Positions 49,760 through 59,929 of a stretch of 64,000 nucleotides of DNA are shown piece by piece (within the stretch, counting starts at the first letter, position 1; each line of letters starts with the position of its first letter). Under the pieces are notes generated by a model, which saw only the letters and a list, made by a program, of their open reading frames with translations, did no database searches and was not told the DNA's origin. A program made the position numbers and the translations under genes. The stretch is from an uncultured Bacteroidota bacterium. GTDB taxonomy: Bacteria > Bacteroidota > Bacteroidia > Flavobacteriales > Flavobacteriaceae. The stretch covers positions 1 to 64,000 of the forward strand of contig CABXRG010000002.1 in the NCBI GenBank assembly GCA_902514615.1. Reading direction: 5' to 3'.

Positions 49760-51112
49760 ATGAACAAGCTAGTAGACATAATAAAAAGTATTTATAATAT
49801 CAAAGAGTTAAGGGATAGAATCCTTTTTACTCTTGGTCTTTTATTAGTCTACAGACTTGGAGCTCAAGTTGTACTTCCAGGTGTTGACTCACTTGCTTTA
49901 TCTGATCTTTCTTCAAGATCAGACGGTGGAGGACTTCTGGGAATTCTTAATGCTTTTACAGGTGGAGCTTTCGCTAATGCATCTATCTTTGCATTAGGTA
50001 TTATGCCTTATATATCAGCATCTATTGTAGTTCAGCTTATGGGAGTTGCTCTTCCATATCTTCAAAAATTACAAAAAGAAGGAGAAAGTGGTAGGAAAAA
50101 AATAACACAAATCACTAGATGGTTAACTATTTTTATTTGTACAGTCCAAGCACCAGCATATCTTTATGGTTTGAGTGCTCTAGGTGTTCCTGATAGTGCT
50201 TTCATCTTCGGAAGAACTCCTATGTTTATCTTTACTTCTATTATAATCCTTGTAACAGGTTGTATTTTTGCTATGTGGCTTGGGGAAAAGATAACAGATA
50301 GAGGAATTGGTAATGGTATTTCACTTCTTATTACTGTTGGTATTGTTGCTACATTGCCACTTTCATTTACACAAAACTTAATTTCTAGAATATCTGAAAG
50401 TAATGGAGGCTTAATTATGGTTGTAATTGAATTAGCAGTTTGGCTTGTAATTATTTTGTTAAGCATACTCTTAGTTATGGCTGTAAGACAGATACCAGTT
50501 CAGTATGCAAGAAGAAATTCTGTTCCAGGATCTCAATCCTCTGGAATGGCTAAAAGACAATATATACCTCTTAAACTTAATGCTTCTGGTGTTATGCCAA
50601 TTATATTTGCCCAAGCTTTAATGTTTGCACCTGCAACCATTGGAAGTGTTTTTGGAACATCATCTATAGGCCAATGGCTTCAAGCTAGTTTTTCTGATAT
50701 TTTCGGATTATGGTACAATATTTTATTTGGTCTGTTAGTTGTAATTTTTACTTTCTTTTACACTGCAATAACAGTTCCAACAAATAAGATGTCAGACGAT
50801 CTAAAAAGAAGCGGTGGTTTCGTTCCAGGAATCAGACCTGGTAATGAAACATCAGAATACCTTGATTCAGTTATGTCACACATAACTTTTCCTGGCTCAT
50901 TATATTTAGCAGTAATTGCAGTTTTCCCTGCTATAGTTGTTCAATTAATTGGTATGCAGCAAGGTTGGGCTCTTTTTTTCGGAGGGACCTCTCTTTTAAT
51001 TATGGTTGGAGTAGCAATAGATACGATACAACAAGTAAATGCATATTTACTTAATAATCATTATGATGGTCTAATGAAGTCTGGTTCAATGAGAAGTAAA
51101 CCAACAATATAA
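49760..51112 (+). CDS. secY: Preprotein translocase subunit SecY
   Basis: SecY forms the protein-conducting channel. The 450-residue protein has ten hydrophobic segments and the family motifs RLGAQVVLPGVD, ALGIMPYISASIVVQLMGVA (TM2), GEKITDRGIGNGISLLITVG and PFIPG-like GGFVPGIRPGNETSEYLD. The cytoplasmic loop with VQYARRNSVPGSQSSGMAKR is present. SecE is encoded at the other end of the window. It sits in the spc operon between rplO and infA, touching infA without a gap. Confidence 0.98.
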   Translation: MNKLVDIIKSIYNIKELRDRILFTLGLLLVYRLGAQVVLPGVDSLALSDLSSRSDGGGLLGILNAFTGGAFANASIFALGIMPYISASIVVQLMGVALPYLQKLQKEGESGRKKITQITRWLTIFICTVQAPAYLYGLSALGVPDSAFIFGRTPMFIFTSIIILVTGCIFAMWLGEKITDRGIGNGISLLITVGIVATLPLSFTQNLISRISESNGGLIMVVIELAVWLVIILLSILLVMAVRQIPVQYARRNSVPGSQSSGMAKRQYIPLKLNASGVMPIIFAQALMFAPATIGSVFGTSSIGQWLQASFSDIFGLWYNILFGLLVVIFTFFYTAITVPTNKMSDDLKRSGGFVPGIRPGNETSEYLDSVMSHITFPGSLYLAVIAVFPAIVVQLIGMQQGWALFFGGTSLLIMVGVAIDTIQQVNAYLLNNHYDGLMKSGSMRSKPTI

Positions 51113-51328
51113 ATGGCAAAACAGAAATCCATAGAACAAGAAGGTAAGATTATTGAGGCACTCTCTAATGCTATGTTTAGAGTTGAACTAGAGAATGGTC
51201 ATGTTGTAACAGCTCATATATCAGGAAAGATGAGACTACATTATATCAAGCTTTTACCAGGAGATAAAGTAAAGCTAGAAATGAGTCCTTATGATTTATC
51301 AAAAGCAAGAATAACATTTAGAATGTAA
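51113..51328 (+). CDS. infA: Translation initiation factor IF-1
   Basis: IF-1 occupies the A site during initiation. The 71-residue OB-fold protein reads [20 protein letters not shown], then [20 protein letters not shown] and [20 protein letters not shown]. Its ATG directly follows the secY stop codon. Confidence 0.98.
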   Translation: MAKQKSIEQEGKIIEALSNAMFRVELENGHVVTAHISGKMRLHYIKLLPGDKVKLEMSPYDLSKARITFRM

Positions 51329-51339
51329 TACATATTAAA

Positions 51340-51456
51340 ATGAAAGTTAAAGCATCAATAAAAAAAAGAAGTAGTGAATGTAAAATCGTCAGAAGAAAAG
51401 GACGACTATATGTCATTAATAAAAAAAATCCAAGATTTAAACAAAGACAAGGTTAA
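51340..51456 (+). CDS. rpmJ: 50S ribosomal protein L36 (zinc-free form)
   Basis: This 38-residue gene is easily missed because of its size. It reads [20 protein letters not shown] and ends NPRFKQRQG, aligning end to end with L36. Of the CxxC...C...H zinc site of other L36 proteins only Cys14 is kept; Ser11, Asn27 and Phe33 replace the other ligands. It lies 11 bases after infA and two bases before rpsM. Confidence 0.95.
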   Translation: MKVKASIKKRSSECKIVRRKGRLYVINKKNPRFKQRQG

Positions 51457-51458
51457 TT

Positions 51459-51833
51459 ATGGCTAGAATTTCAGGAATTGATATACCAAAAGAAAAAAGA
51501 GGAGCAATCTCTTTAACATACATATATGGTATTGGTAAAAGCTTAGCAATTACAATATTAGAAAATGCAAAAGTAGATCCTAATAAAAAGGTTGCAGATT
51601 GGGATGATAAAGACATTGCAAGCGTAAGGGATGTAGTAAGTAGTCTTACTATCGAAGGTGAGCTAAGATCAGAAACTCAATTGAACATTAAAAGATTAAT
51701 GGATATTGGAAGTTATAGAGGTATAAGACATAGAACCGGTCTTCCTTTAAGAGGTCAGAGAACAAAAAATAATTCTAGAACCAGAAAAGGTAAAAGAAAA
51801 ACTGTAGCTAACAAGAAAAAAGCGACTAAGTAA
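51459..51833 (+). CDS. rpsM: 30S ribosomal protein S13
   Basis: S13 bridges to the large subunit and touches P-site tRNA. The 124-residue protein has [34 protein letters not shown] and the basic tail [20 protein letters not shown], then [20 protein letters not shown]. First gene of the alpha operon. Confidence 0.98.
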   Translation: MARISGIDIPKEKRGAISLTYIYGIGKSLAITILENAKVDPNKKVADWDDKDIASVRDVVSSLTIEGELRSETQLNIKRLMDIGSYRGIRHRTGLPLRGQRTKNNSRTRKGKRKTVANKKKATK

Positions 51834-51835
51834 TT

Positions 51836-52219
51836 ATGGCAAAATCAACTAACAAAAAAAGAAAAGTAATTGTAGATTCAGTAGGTGAAGCTCATATTAA
51901 TGCTTCATTTAATAATATAATTATATCATTAACAAATTTAAAAGGTGAAGTAATTTCATGGTCTTCTGCTGGAAAAATGGGCTTTAGGGGTTCTAAAAAG
52001 AATACTCCCTTTGCTGCTCAAACAGCTGCTGAAGATTGTGCAAAGATTGCTTTTGACGCTGGTCTTAGAAGAATAAAAGTACTAGTTAAAGGACCAGGTA
52101 ATGGAAGGGAGTCAGCAATCAGAACACTTCATAATAACGGTTTAGAGGTGTCAGAAATTATTGATGTTACACCTGTACCTCACAATGGATGTAGACCACC
52201 TAAAAGAAGAAGAGTTTAA
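51836..52219 (+). CDS. rpsK: 30S ribosomal protein S11
   Basis: S11 lies on the platform near the Shine-Dalgarno cleft. The 127-residue protein has [28 protein letters not shown]-like [20 protein letters not shown] and [17 protein letters not shown] at the end. It is two bases after rpsM. Confidence 0.98.
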   Translation: MAKSTNKKRKVIVDSVGEAHINASFNNIIISLTNLKGEVISWSSAGKMGFRGSKKNTPFAAQTAAEDCAKIAFDAGLRRIKVLVKGPGNGRESAIRTLHNNGLEVSEIIDVTPVPHNGCRPPKRRRV

Positions 52220-52234
52220 TTAATTATAATATAA

Positions 52235-52840
52235 ATGGCAAGATATACAGGACCAAAAACAAAAATTTCTAGAAAGTTCGGTGAACCACTTTTTGGTGAA
52301 GACCGTACTTTAGAGAAAAAAAATTACCCTCCAGGACAACATGGTAACGCCAAGAGAAGAGGAAAAAAATCTGAATACGCTATTCAATTAATGGAAAAAC
52401 AGAAAGCCAAGTATACTTATGGTATTCTTGAAAAACAGTTTAAAAACATTTATGATAAAGCTAATAGAGGGAAAGGTATTACAGGTGAATTATTACTTCA
52501 GCTTTGTGAATCTAGACTGGATAATGTTGTGTTTAGAATGGGTATTTCCAAAACACGAGATGGTGCTAGACAATTAGTTTCTCACAAACATGTTACTGTC
52601 AATGGCTCAATTGTGAATATTCCATCTTACACACTTAGACCTGGTGACATGGTATCAATTAGGGAAAAATCAAAATCATTAAAAGCTATTGAGAGCTCTC
52701 TTATGGAAAATAGCTCTGAATATGATTGGATCAAGTTTAATAGAGAAAGACTTGAAGGAGAGTTTGTTACAATTCCAGAAAGAGAGCAGATTCCAGAAAA
52801 CATTAAAGAACAATTAATCGTTGAATTATACTCAAAATAA
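52235..52840 (+). CDS. rpsD: 30S ribosomal protein S4 (zinc-free form)
   Basis: S4 starts 30S assembly and in other bacteria represses the alpha operon. The 201-residue protein has [20 protein letters not shown], then [20 protein letters not shown], and an S4 RNA-binding domain [20 protein letters not shown]. The N-terminal region lacks the Cys cluster found in zinc-binding S4. Length is normal. Confidence 0.98.
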   Translation: MARYTGPKTKISRKFGEPLFGEDRTLEKKNYPPGQHGNAKRRGKKSEYAIQLMEKQKAKYTYGILEKQFKNIYDKANRGKGITGELLLQLCESRLDNVVFRMGISKTRDGARQLVSHKHVTVNGSIVNIPSYTLRPGDMVSIREKSKSLKAIESSLMENSSEYDWIKFNRERLEGEFVTIPEREQIPENIKEQLIVELYSK

Positions 52841-52845
52841 AAATT

Positions 52846-53838
52846 ATGGCAATTTTAAACTTCCAAAAACCAGATAAAGTAATCATGATAGATTCTACGG
52901 AGTCTCATGGTAAATTTGAATTTAGACCTCTTGAACCAGGATATGGTTTAACTATAGGTAATGCTCTTAGAAGAGTTTTATTATCATCTTTAGAAGGTTA
53001 TGCATTTACTTCTGTTAAAATAGAAGGCGTAGACCATGAATTTTCTACTATAGAAGGTGTTGTCGAGGATGTAACAGAAATCATTCTTAATATAAAACAG
53101 ATAAGACTTAAAAGACAAATTGATGATGTTGAAAATGAAAAAATAACTGTTGTTGTTGGTAATCAGAAAGTTTTAAAAGCTTCAGATCTTCAAAAGTTTA
53201 TTTCTGGTTTTCAAATCTTAAATCCAGATTTAGTGATTTGTAGTTTAGAAAAGAATGTAAAACTTTCAATTGAGCTAAATATTGAAAAAGGTAGAGGATA
53301 TGTGCCTGCTGAAGAAAATAAAAAGCAAGGTGAATCTATCGGAGCAATTGCAATTGATTCTATATATACGCCCATCAAGAACGTCAAGTTTGATATTGAA
53401 AACTATAGAGTTGAACAAAAGACTGACTATGAAAAGTTAGTTTTTGAGATTGTTACGGATGGTTCTATACATCCAAAAGATGCTCTTACTGAAGCAGCTA
53501 AAATCTTAATTCATCACTTCATGTTATTTTCAGATGAGTTAATAACATTAGAAGCTGATGAAATTGCTCAATCTGAGACTTATGATGAAGAATCTCTTCA
53601 CATGAGACAGCTCTTAAAAACTAAACTTATAGATATGGACTTATCTGTTAGAGCATTAAATTGTTTGAAAGCTGCAGAAGTTGATACATTAGGAGACCTA
53701 GTTTCATTTAATAAAAATGATTTAATGAAGTTTAGAAACTTTGGTAGAAAGTCTCTAACAGAATTAGAAGAGTTAGTAATACTTAAAGGTCTTTCATTTG
53801 GTATGGATCTTTCAAAATATAAATTAGACAAAGATTAA
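52846..53838 (+). CDS. rpoA: DNA-directed RNA polymerase subunit alpha
   Basis: Alpha dimerises to nucleate RNA polymerase assembly. The 330-residue protein has the N-terminal domain motifs [40 protein letters not shown] and the C-terminal helix-hairpin domain (from about 250) with [20 protein letters not shown] and [17 protein letters not shown], which contacts upstream promoter DNA and activators. It lies in its usual place between rpsD and rplQ. Confidence 0.98.
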   Translation: MAILNFQKPDKVIMIDSTESHGKFEFRPLEPGYGLTIGNALRRVLLSSLEGYAFTSVKIEGVDHEFSTIEGVVEDVTEIILNIKQIRLKRQIDDVENEKITVVVGNQKVLKASDLQKFISGFQILNPDLVICSLEKNVKLSIELNIEKGRGYVPAEENKKQGESIGAIAIDSIYTPIKNVKFDIENYRVEQKTDYEKLVFEIVTDGSIHPKDALTEAAKILIHHFMLFSDELITLEADEIAQSETYDEESLHMRQLLKTKLIDMDLSVRALNCLKAAEVDTLGDLVSFNKNDLMKFRNFGRKSLTELEELVILKGLSFGMDLSKYKLDKD

Positions 53839-53848
53839 ATATTAAATA

Positions 53849-54274
53849 ATGAGACACGGTAAGAAAAATATTAAACTTGGAAGAAAAACTGCTCATAGAA
53901 AAGCTATGCTTGCTAATATGGCTATTTCTTTATTAGAGCACAAGAGAATTACTACAAGTTCAACAAAAGCTAAAGCCTTAAAAATATTTATTGAGCCATT
54001 AATTACTAAATCTAAGAATGACAATGTTCATAATAGAAGATTATGTTTTAGTAAGCTAAGAAACAAATTAGGTGTTCAAATTTTATTTGATGAAATTTCA
54101 AAAAAGATTGCAGATAGGCCAGGTGGTTATACAAGAATTATCAAATTAGGTAACAGATTAGGTGATAATGCATCTATGGCTATGATTGAATTAGTTGACT
54201 TTAATAATACTTATAACAGCTCTCCTTCATCTGTAGAAGTTGAAGAGCCAGTTGCAGAACCTAGCTCTGAATAG
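53849..54274 (+). CDS. rplQ: 50S ribosomal protein L17 with short acidic tail
   Basis: L17 surrounds the tunnel exit. The first 120 residues are typical ([20 protein letters not shown], then [40 protein letters not shown]). The protein ends with a Ser- and Glu-rich extension containing [13 protein letters not shown]. Its DNA shares 18 identical bases with the rplJ tail repeat. This is the last gene of the ribosomal cluster, and a strong terminator follows 21 bases after the stop. Confidence 0.97.
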   Translation: MRHGKKNIKLGRKTAHRKAMLANMAISLLEHKRITTSSTKAKALKIFIEPLITKSKNDNVHNRRLCFSKLRNKLGVQILFDEISKKIADRPGGYTRIIKLGNRLGDNASMAMIELVDFNNTYNSSPSSVEVEEPVAEPSSE

Positions 54275-54295
54275 TCATCTTAAAAAGTAATTAAC

Positions 54296-54330
54296 AAAAG
54301 GATATATGTTTTTTCATATATCCTTTTTTT
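54296..54330 (+). terminator. Intrinsic terminator behind rplQ
   Basis: A perfect 13-bp stem (54296-54308 with 54315-54327; right arm catatatcctttt) with a six-T loop is followed by further T residues to 54330. It ends the long str-S10-spc-alpha transcript. An A-run on the 5' side could make it work in both directions. The carA start codon is 20 bases further on. Confidence 0.9.
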
Positions 54331-54350
54331 GTTTAATTTTACTTTCCGAA

Positions 54351-55445
54351 ATGTCCAATGTAAAAAGAAAAAAAGGTCTAGTCCTATTAGCTGATGGTAC
54401 TACTTTTTATGGTCGTTCTGCTGGGATTGAAGGCACGTCTTACGGTGAAATTTGTTTTAATACTGGAGTAACTGGTTATCAGGAAATATTTACTGATCCT
54501 TCTTACTATGGCCAAATCATGGTTACAACCACCTCTCATATTGGAAATTATGGTATTAAGATGTCTGAATCTCAATCCAAAAAAATATTTATTAGTGGGT
54601 TAATTTGTAAATCATTTAGTTCCGTTAACTCTAGATCTAACTCCGAATCATTAAAGAAGTGGTTTCAATCAAATAATCTTGTCACTTTGTGTGATATAGA
54701 TACTAGAGCATTAGTGAGGTACATTAGGGATAATGGTGCCATGAATGTAGCAATCACTACAGAGATCGATAAAATTGACGATATACAGAAGACATTAAAA
54801 GATTTTCCAGTTATGGATGGTTTAGAGTTAGCATCAAAAGTGTCAACTAATAGGCCTTATGAGTACGGTAATAGTAATTCTGAAATAAGACTAGCTGTAA
54901 TTGACCTTGGTATAAAGAAAAATATACTGGATAATTTTTCTAAAAGAAATATTTTTATGAAAGTTTTTCCTTTAGACACTAATCTCGAAGAAATGTTAGA
55001 ATTTAAACCAAATGGGTTTTTTCTTTCAAATGGACCTGGAGATCCTCAACCTTTAACAAAGGTCATTAATACTACTAAACAAATACTTGATAAAGACTAT
55101 CCTTTATTTGGAATATGTCTTGGTCACCAAGTTATAGCTCTTGCTAATGGAATTAAAACCTATAAAATGTTTAATGGACATAGAGGTATAAATCATCCTG
55201 TTTTAAATTTAAATACAGGAAAGGGTGAAATAACATCTCAGAACCATGGATTCGCTGTTGATTATGATACAGCTATATCAAATAAATCCGTAAAAATATC
55301 ACATAAGCATCTAAATGATCAAACAGTAGCTGGTCTTGAGATAAAAGGAAAAAAGTGTTTTTCTGTTCAATACCATCCAGAAGCAGGACCTGGTCCTAAT
55401 GACGGAAATTATCTTTTTGATCAATTTTTAACTAAACTTAAATAA
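54351..55445 (+). CDS. carA: Carbamoyl-phosphate synthase small subunit
   Basis: CarA is the glutaminase subunit that supplies ammonia for carbamoyl phosphate (pyrimidine and arginine synthesis). The 364-residue protein has the N-terminal CPSase domain ([40 protein letters not shown]) and a class I amidotransferase domain with Cys256 (FGICLGHQV) and [11 protein letters not shown] start at [10 protein letters not shown]; an in-frame ATG 45 bases upstream lies inside the rplQ terminator and is not credible. carB is not adjacent. The order rplQ-carA-eno-gltA recurs in flavobacteria. Confidence 0.97.
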   Translation: MSNVKRKKGLVLLADGTTFYGRSAGIEGTSYGEICFNTGVTGYQEIFTDPSYYGQIMVTTTSHIGNYGIKMSESQSKKIFISGLICKSFSSVNSRSNSESLKKWFQSNNLVTLCDIDTRALVRYIRDNGAMNVAITTEIDKIDDIQKTLKDFPVMDGLELASKVSTNRPYEYGNSNSEIRLAVIDLGIKKNILDNFSKRNIFMKVFPLDTNLEEMLEFKPNGFFLSNGPGDPQPLTKVINTTKQILDKDYPLFGICLGHQVIALANGIKTYKMFNGHRGINHPVLNLNTGKGEITSQNHGFAVDYDTAISNKSVKISHKHLNDQTVAGLEIKGKKCFSVQYHPEAGPGPNDGNYLFDQFLTKLK

Positions 55446-55446
55446 C

Positions 55447-56739
55447 ATGACTAAAATAAGAGCTATAGTTGCTAGACAAATTTTTGATTCAAGAGGAAAT
55501 CCTACTGTTGAAACTGATGTTATAACAACAAATGGTATTATGGGAAGAGCTGCTGTTCCGTCAGGAGCCTCAACTGGCCAACATGAAGCTGTAGAGCTTA
55601 GAGATGGTACTAATAATTATATGGGAAAGTCTGTTTATAAAGCTGTAAAAAATGTAAATGATATAATTTTTAAAGAACTAGAACATTTATCTGTATTTGA
55701 TCAATCTTTAATAGATTCAAAGATGATAAGCTTAGATAATACTCCAAACAAATCTAAGCTCGGTGCTAATGCAATTTTATCAGTTTCCTTAGCTGTTTCA
55801 AAAGCTGCAGCACTTGAAAAAAATATTTCACTTTTTAAATATTTGGGTAATGAAAATTCAAATGTCCTTCCAGTTCCTTTAATGAATATAATAAACGGTG
55901 GTAGCCACTCTGATTCTCCAATTTCATTTCAGGAATTTATGATTGTGCCAGTTGGAGCTTCAAGCTTTAGTCATGCACTTCAAATAGGTAATGAGGTGTT
56001 TCATAATTTAAAATCCATTCTTAAGTCCAGAGGTCTTTCAACAGCAGTTGGCGATGAGGGAGGATTTGCTCCAGATTTAGATGGAACAGATGATGCTATT
56101 ACAACGATAATCCAAGCAGTGGAAAAAGCAGGATATCAGATGAAAAAAGATGTTATGATTGCTCTTGATTGTGCTGCATCTGAATTTTATAAAGACAATC
56201 TTTATGATTATTCAATATTTGAAAAAAACAATACTTCTCGATTAACTTCAGCTGAACAAGTTGACTTTTTGGTCGATCTTTGTAACAAATATCCTATAAT
56301 TTCAATTGAAGATGGAATGGATGAAGATGATTGGGATGGGTGGAAGCTACTAACAGACAAGATTGGTGATAAAGTTCAATTAGTTGGTGATGATCTTTTT
56401 GTTACGGATATTTCTAGATTATCCAAAGGAATCAATGAGAAAATAGGTAATTCTATTTTGATAAAGTTTAATCAAGTTGGATCATTAACTGAAACAATTT
56501 CTTCTATAAATCTTGCTTCTGAAAATAACTTTACCTCAGTAATCTCTCATAGATCTGGAGAAACAGAGGATTCTACAATTGCAGACTTATGTGTTGCCTT
56601 TAATACAGGTCAAATAAAAACTGGTTCAATGTCTAGGAGTGATAGAATGTCTAAGTATAACCAATTACTAAGAATTGAAGAAGAACTTGGAGATAAATCT
56701 AAATATCTTGGAAAAAGTGCCTTTAATTTGAACCTTTAG
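55447..56739 (+). CDS. eno: Enolase
   Basis: Enolase dehydrates 2-phosphoglycerate to phosphoenolpyruvate. The 430-residue protein has [60 protein letters not shown], the metal-binding [14 protein letters not shown] and [19 protein letters not shown], the catalytic Lys in [14 protein letters not shown] and [19 protein letters not shown]. It starts one base after carA. Confidence 0.98.
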   Translation: MTKIRAIVARQIFDSRGNPTVETDVITTNGIMGRAAVPSGASTGQHEAVELRDGTNNYMGKSVYKAVKNVNDIIFKELEHLSVFDQSLIDSKMISLDNTPNKSKLGANAILSVSLAVSKAAALEKNISLFKYLGNENSNVLPVPLMNIINGGSHSDSPISFQEFMIVPVGASSFSHALQIGNEVFHNLKSILKSRGLSTAVGDEGGFAPDLDGTDDAITTIIQAVEKAGYQMKKDVMIALDCAASEFYKDNLYDYSIFEKNNTSRLTSAEQVDFLVDLCNKYPIISIEDGMDEDDWDGWKLLTDKIGDKVQLVGDDLFVTDISRLSKGINEKIGNSILIKFNQVGSLTETISSINLASENNFTSVISHRSGETEDSTIADLCVAFNTGQIKTGSMSRSDRMSKYNQLLRIEEELGDKSKYLGKSAFNLNL

Positions 56740-56782
56740 AAATTTAAATTTTATTTAATTTTTTTCTTAACTGCAGGTAATC

Positions 56783-56790
56783 TAAATTTG
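56783..56790 (+). promoter_or_regulatory. Putative -7 promoter element of gltA
   Basis: taaatttg is an exact TAnnTTTG match ending 16 bases before the gltA ATG at 56807, in the 67-base spacer behind eno. Confidence 0.55.
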
Positions 56791-56806
56791 TGTAAACACT
56801 TAATTG

Positions 56807-58102
56807 ATGGATAAAACTGCAAAAATTGAATTTAACGGCAAGTCTTATACTTTTCCTGTTATAACAGGGTCAGAAAATGAAGAAGCAATTGATATTAAGA
56901 ATTTAAGATCTGAAGTAGGTCTCATTACTTATGATCCTGGCTACAAGAATACAGGTCATTGTATTAGTAATATAACATATCTTGACGGGGAAAATGGAAT
57001 TCTCAGATATAGAGGTTATTCAGTTGAAGAATTATGTCAAAAAAAATCATTTCTTGAGGTTACATATTTATTAATTTTTGGCGATTTACCATCTCAAGCT
57101 CAAATTGAAAAATTTCAAAATGATATTAGAGAAGAATCACTTGTTGATGAAGACTTAAAACAAATCTTTAAAAGCTTTCCTAAATCTGCTCATCCAATGG
57201 GTGTTTTATCATCTTTAACTTCTGCTTTAATAGCATTTAATCCTCAGAATGAAACAAAAATTTCTTTGAAAGGTGAAGATGATATTTCTATAGATGATAA
57301 AATGTATTTATCTACGGTAAGACTTCTTGCCAAGTTTCCAATTATGTCTTCTTGGACTTTGCGTAAGATTAAGGGGCTACCTTTAAATTACAGTAATAAT
57401 AAGCTTTCCTACACTGAAAATATTGCATACATGATGTTTGCGAAACCTAATCAAGAATATATTCAAAATGATATTATAGTTAATGCACTTAATACTCTTT
57501 TAATACTTCATGCTGATCATGAACAAAATTGCTCTACTTCAACTGTAAGAATAGTTGGATCATCATATGCCGGATTGTATGCCTCTATTTCAGCTGGAAT
57601 TTCAGCTTTATGGGGAAGACTTCATGGTGGCGCAAATCAGGCTGTTATCGAAATGCTAGAGCTTATAAAGAACGACAACTCGGATATTGATAAATATCTT
57701 AATAAGGCTAAAGATAAATCTGACCCTTTCAGATTAATGGGATTTGGTCATAGAGTTTATAAAAATTTTGATCCAAGAGCAAAAATTATTAAGAAAGCTG
57801 CTGACCAGGTTTTAAATGATTTAGGTATCGATGATCCAATTCTTGATATTGCTAAATCAATTGAAAAAAAGGCTTTAAATGATGAGTATTTTATCCAAAA
57901 GAAATTATATCCAAATGTAGATTTCTATTCAGGTATTATTTACAGGGCATTGGGTATCCCAACTGATATGTTTACGGTAATGTTTGCTCTAGGTAGGATA
58001 CCGGGATGGATAGCTCAATGGAAAGAAATGAGAGATTCTAATAATCCAATAGGTAGACCACGACAAGTCTACAATGGTCCAACTCATAGAACAATTTCAT
58101 AA
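56807..58102 (+). CDS. gltA: Citrate synthase
   Basis: Citrate synthase opens the TCA cycle. The 431-residue type I enzyme has an N-terminal beta domain (AKIEFNGKSYTFPVITGSEN), the catalytic blocks ILHADHEQNCSTSTVRIVGS and LHGGANQAVIEMLELI, MGFGHRVYKNFDPRAKIIK with the second active-site His, and the Asp in YPNVDFYSGIIYRALGIPTD. The ATG follows a TTG that would add one residue; I prefer the ATG. It has its own promoter element and is followed after eight bases by argS. Confidence 0.97.
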   Translation: MDKTAKIEFNGKSYTFPVITGSENEEAIDIKNLRSEVGLITYDPGYKNTGHCISNITYLDGENGILRYRGYSVEELCQKKSFLEVTYLLIFGDLPSQAQIEKFQNDIREESLVDEDLKQIFKSFPKSAHPMGVLSSLTSALIAFNPQNETKISLKGEDDISIDDKMYLSTVRLLAKFPIMSSWTLRKIKGLPLNYSNNKLSYTENIAYMMFAKPNQEYIQNDIIVNALNTLLILHADHEQNCSTSTVRIVGSSYAGLYASISAGISALWGRLHGGANQAVIEMLELIKNDNSDIDKYLNKAKDKSDPFRLMGFGHRVYKNFDPRAKIIKKAADQVLNDLGIDDPILDIAKSIEKKALNDEYFIQKKLYPNVDFYSGIIYRALGIPTDMFTVMFALGRIPGWIAQWKEMRDSNNPIGRPRQVYNGPTHRTIS

Positions 58103-58110
58103 AATATCAG

Positions 58111-59883
58111 ATGGAAATCAAATCAGAGATTTCAAATTTAACTTCTAATTTTTTAAATAAAAATTATGCTATTAAAGTTGAAAAAATTGAAATCCAAAAT
58201 ACTAAAAAAGATTTTGTAGGTGATTTTACTATAGTTCTTTTTCCTTTTTTTAAGTTGATCAGTAAAAATCAAATATCAAAACTTGGAATATTACTAGGAG
58301 AAAATTTAATTGAAAATTCAGTCAATTTTACTGATTACAATATCGTTGGTGGATTTTTAAATCTCACAGTTTCAGATAGATACTATATAGATTTTTTAGA
58401 TACTATTAAAGATGATTTAAATTTTGGTAAATCTGAAGGTAAAAATGAAACTTATATTGTTGAGTTTTCATCTCCAAATACAAACAAACCTCTTCACTTG
58501 GGTCACATAAGGAATAATCTATTAGGTTACTCTATTTCTAAAATTTTGGAAGCTAATGGAAAAAAAGTTCAAAAGGTTCAAATAATTAATGACCGTGGTA
58601 TTCATATCTGTAAATCCATGGTTGCATGGAAAAAATTTGCACAAGGAGCTACTCCTGAATCTGAAAATATTAAAGGAGATAAATTCGTTGGTGATTACTA
58701 TATAATGTTTGATAAAATTCATAAAGATCAAATGAAGCAACTTATTGATTCTGGCATCGACAAGGATGCTGCTGCTGAAAATACTGAGATAATGAAAGCT
58801 GCAAAACAAGAGTTAATGAATTGGGAAGACAATATTAAAGAAACTAGGCAGGTTTGGAAAATGATGAATGATTGGGTGTATGATGGATTTGAGAAGACAT
58901 ATGAGTTGCTTGGTGTGTCTTTTGATAAAAACTATTATGAAAGTGAAACCTATCTCTTGGGAAAAAATATAATGGAGGAAGGTCTTAAAAAAAATGTATT
59001 ATACAAAAGAGAAGATTCTTCTGTTTGGATTAATCTTGATAATGAAGGCCTCGATGAAAAACTTTTATTGAGATCTGATGGCACTTCAGTTTATATGACT
59101 CAAGATCTAGGAACAGCAGTTCAAAGAATTGCAGATAATTCTAATGTTAGAGGTATGATTTATACTGTAGGTAATGAACAAGATTATCATTTTAAAGTAC
59201 TCTTTAAAATATTAAAGAGATTAGGATACGATTGGGCTGATAACTTATTTCATTTAAGTTATGGTATGGTTGATCTTCCTTCAGGTAAAATGAAGAGTAG
59301 AGAAGGTACTGTTGTAGATGCAGATGACTTAATATACAATCTTATTGATACTGTTAAAGAAACTACCGAAAGTTTAGATAAGTATAAATCAAATAATGAA
59401 ATTCTAGATTTTGATGAATATAAGAAAATAGCATTAGGGGCACTTAAATATTATATTTTAAAAGTTGATCCTAAGAAGAATATTTTATTTAATCCTGAAG
59501 AGTCAATTGATTTAAGTGGTAATACTGGACCATTTATTCAGTATGCTTATGTTAGAATTCAATCAATATTAAAAAAAGTAAATAAAGATATTTTAATAGA
59601 CAAGGACTATCAGCTTAATGAAAAGGAGAAAGAAGTTCTAAAAATAATTTATGAATATCCTTCTGTAATTCTTGGTTCATACAAAGAGCTTTCACCTGCA
59701 CTTATTGCAAATTATCTATATGATCTAGTTAAAAATTATAATTCGCTTTATCAGAATTACCATATATTAAATTCGGAAACTAAAGAATCGACTTCTGTAC
59801 GGTTAATTATTTCTCAAAAAACAAGCCACATAATAGAATCTTCTTGTGATCTATTAGGTATTGATTTACCAAACAAAATGTAA
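58111..59883 (+). CDS. argS: Arginyl-tRNA synthetase
   Basis: ArgRS charges tRNA-Arg. The 590-residue class I enzyme shows an N-terminal tRNA-binding domain, FSSPNTNKPLHLGHIRNNLL containing the HIGH-type motif HLGH, MVDLPSGKMKSREGTVVDAD in place of a standard KMSKS and the C-terminal anticodon domain with GPFIQYAYVRIQSILKKVNK. Length is normal. A hairpin shared with the convergent proteorhodopsin gene lies right behind its stop codon. Confidence 0.97.
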   Translation: MEIKSEISNLTSNFLNKNYAIKVEKIEIQNTKKDFVGDFTIVLFPFFKLISKNQISKLGILLGENLIENSVNFTDYNIVGGFLNLTVSDRYYIDFLDTIKDDLNFGKSEGKNETYIVEFSSPNTNKPLHLGHIRNNLLGYSISKILEANGKKVQKVQIINDRGIHICKSMVAWKKFAQGATPESENIKGDKFVGDYYIMFDKIHKDQMKQLIDSGIDKDAAAENTEIMKAAKQELMNWEDNIKETRQVWKMMNDWVYDGFEKTYELLGVSFDKNYYESETYLLGKNIMEEGLKKNVLYKREDSSVWINLDNEGLDEKLLLRSDGTSVYMTQDLGTAVQRIADNSNVRGMIYTVGNEQDYHFKVLFKILKRLGYDWADNLFHLSYGMVDLPSGKMKSREGTVVDADDLIYNLIDTVKETTESLDKYKSNNEILDFDEYKKIALGALKYYILKVDPKKNILFNPEESIDLSGNTGPFIQYAYVRIQSILKKVNKDILIDKDYQLNEKEKEVLKIIYEYPSVILGSYKELSPALIANYLYDLVKNYNSLYQNYHILNSETKESTSVRLIISQKTSHIIESSCDLLGIDLPNKM

Positions 59884-59886
59884 AAA

Positions 59887-59910
59887 AAAAGTCACCCGAA
59901 GGTGACTTTT
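59887..59910 (-). terminator. Strong intrinsic terminator of proteorhodopsin with UUCG tetraloop
   Basis: The sequence forms a perfect 10-bp stem (aaaagtcacc with ggtgactttt) around a four-base loop. In the minus-strand RNA the loop is C-UUCG-G, a hairpin cap known to be unusually stable, and the stem is followed by a run of U residues, so it is best suited to end the proteorhodopsin transcript 19 bases after its stop. On the plus strand it can also stop argS transcripts (loop CGAA, T-run of four). Confidence 0.92.
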
Positions 59911-59929
59911 AAACTTTTTGAGTGTTAAA

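Noticed and set aside
54306-54350. Upstream ATG for carA
   Set aside because: It lies in the loop and arm of the rplQ terminator and would add an unconserved hydrophobic stretch (FFHISFFCLILL).
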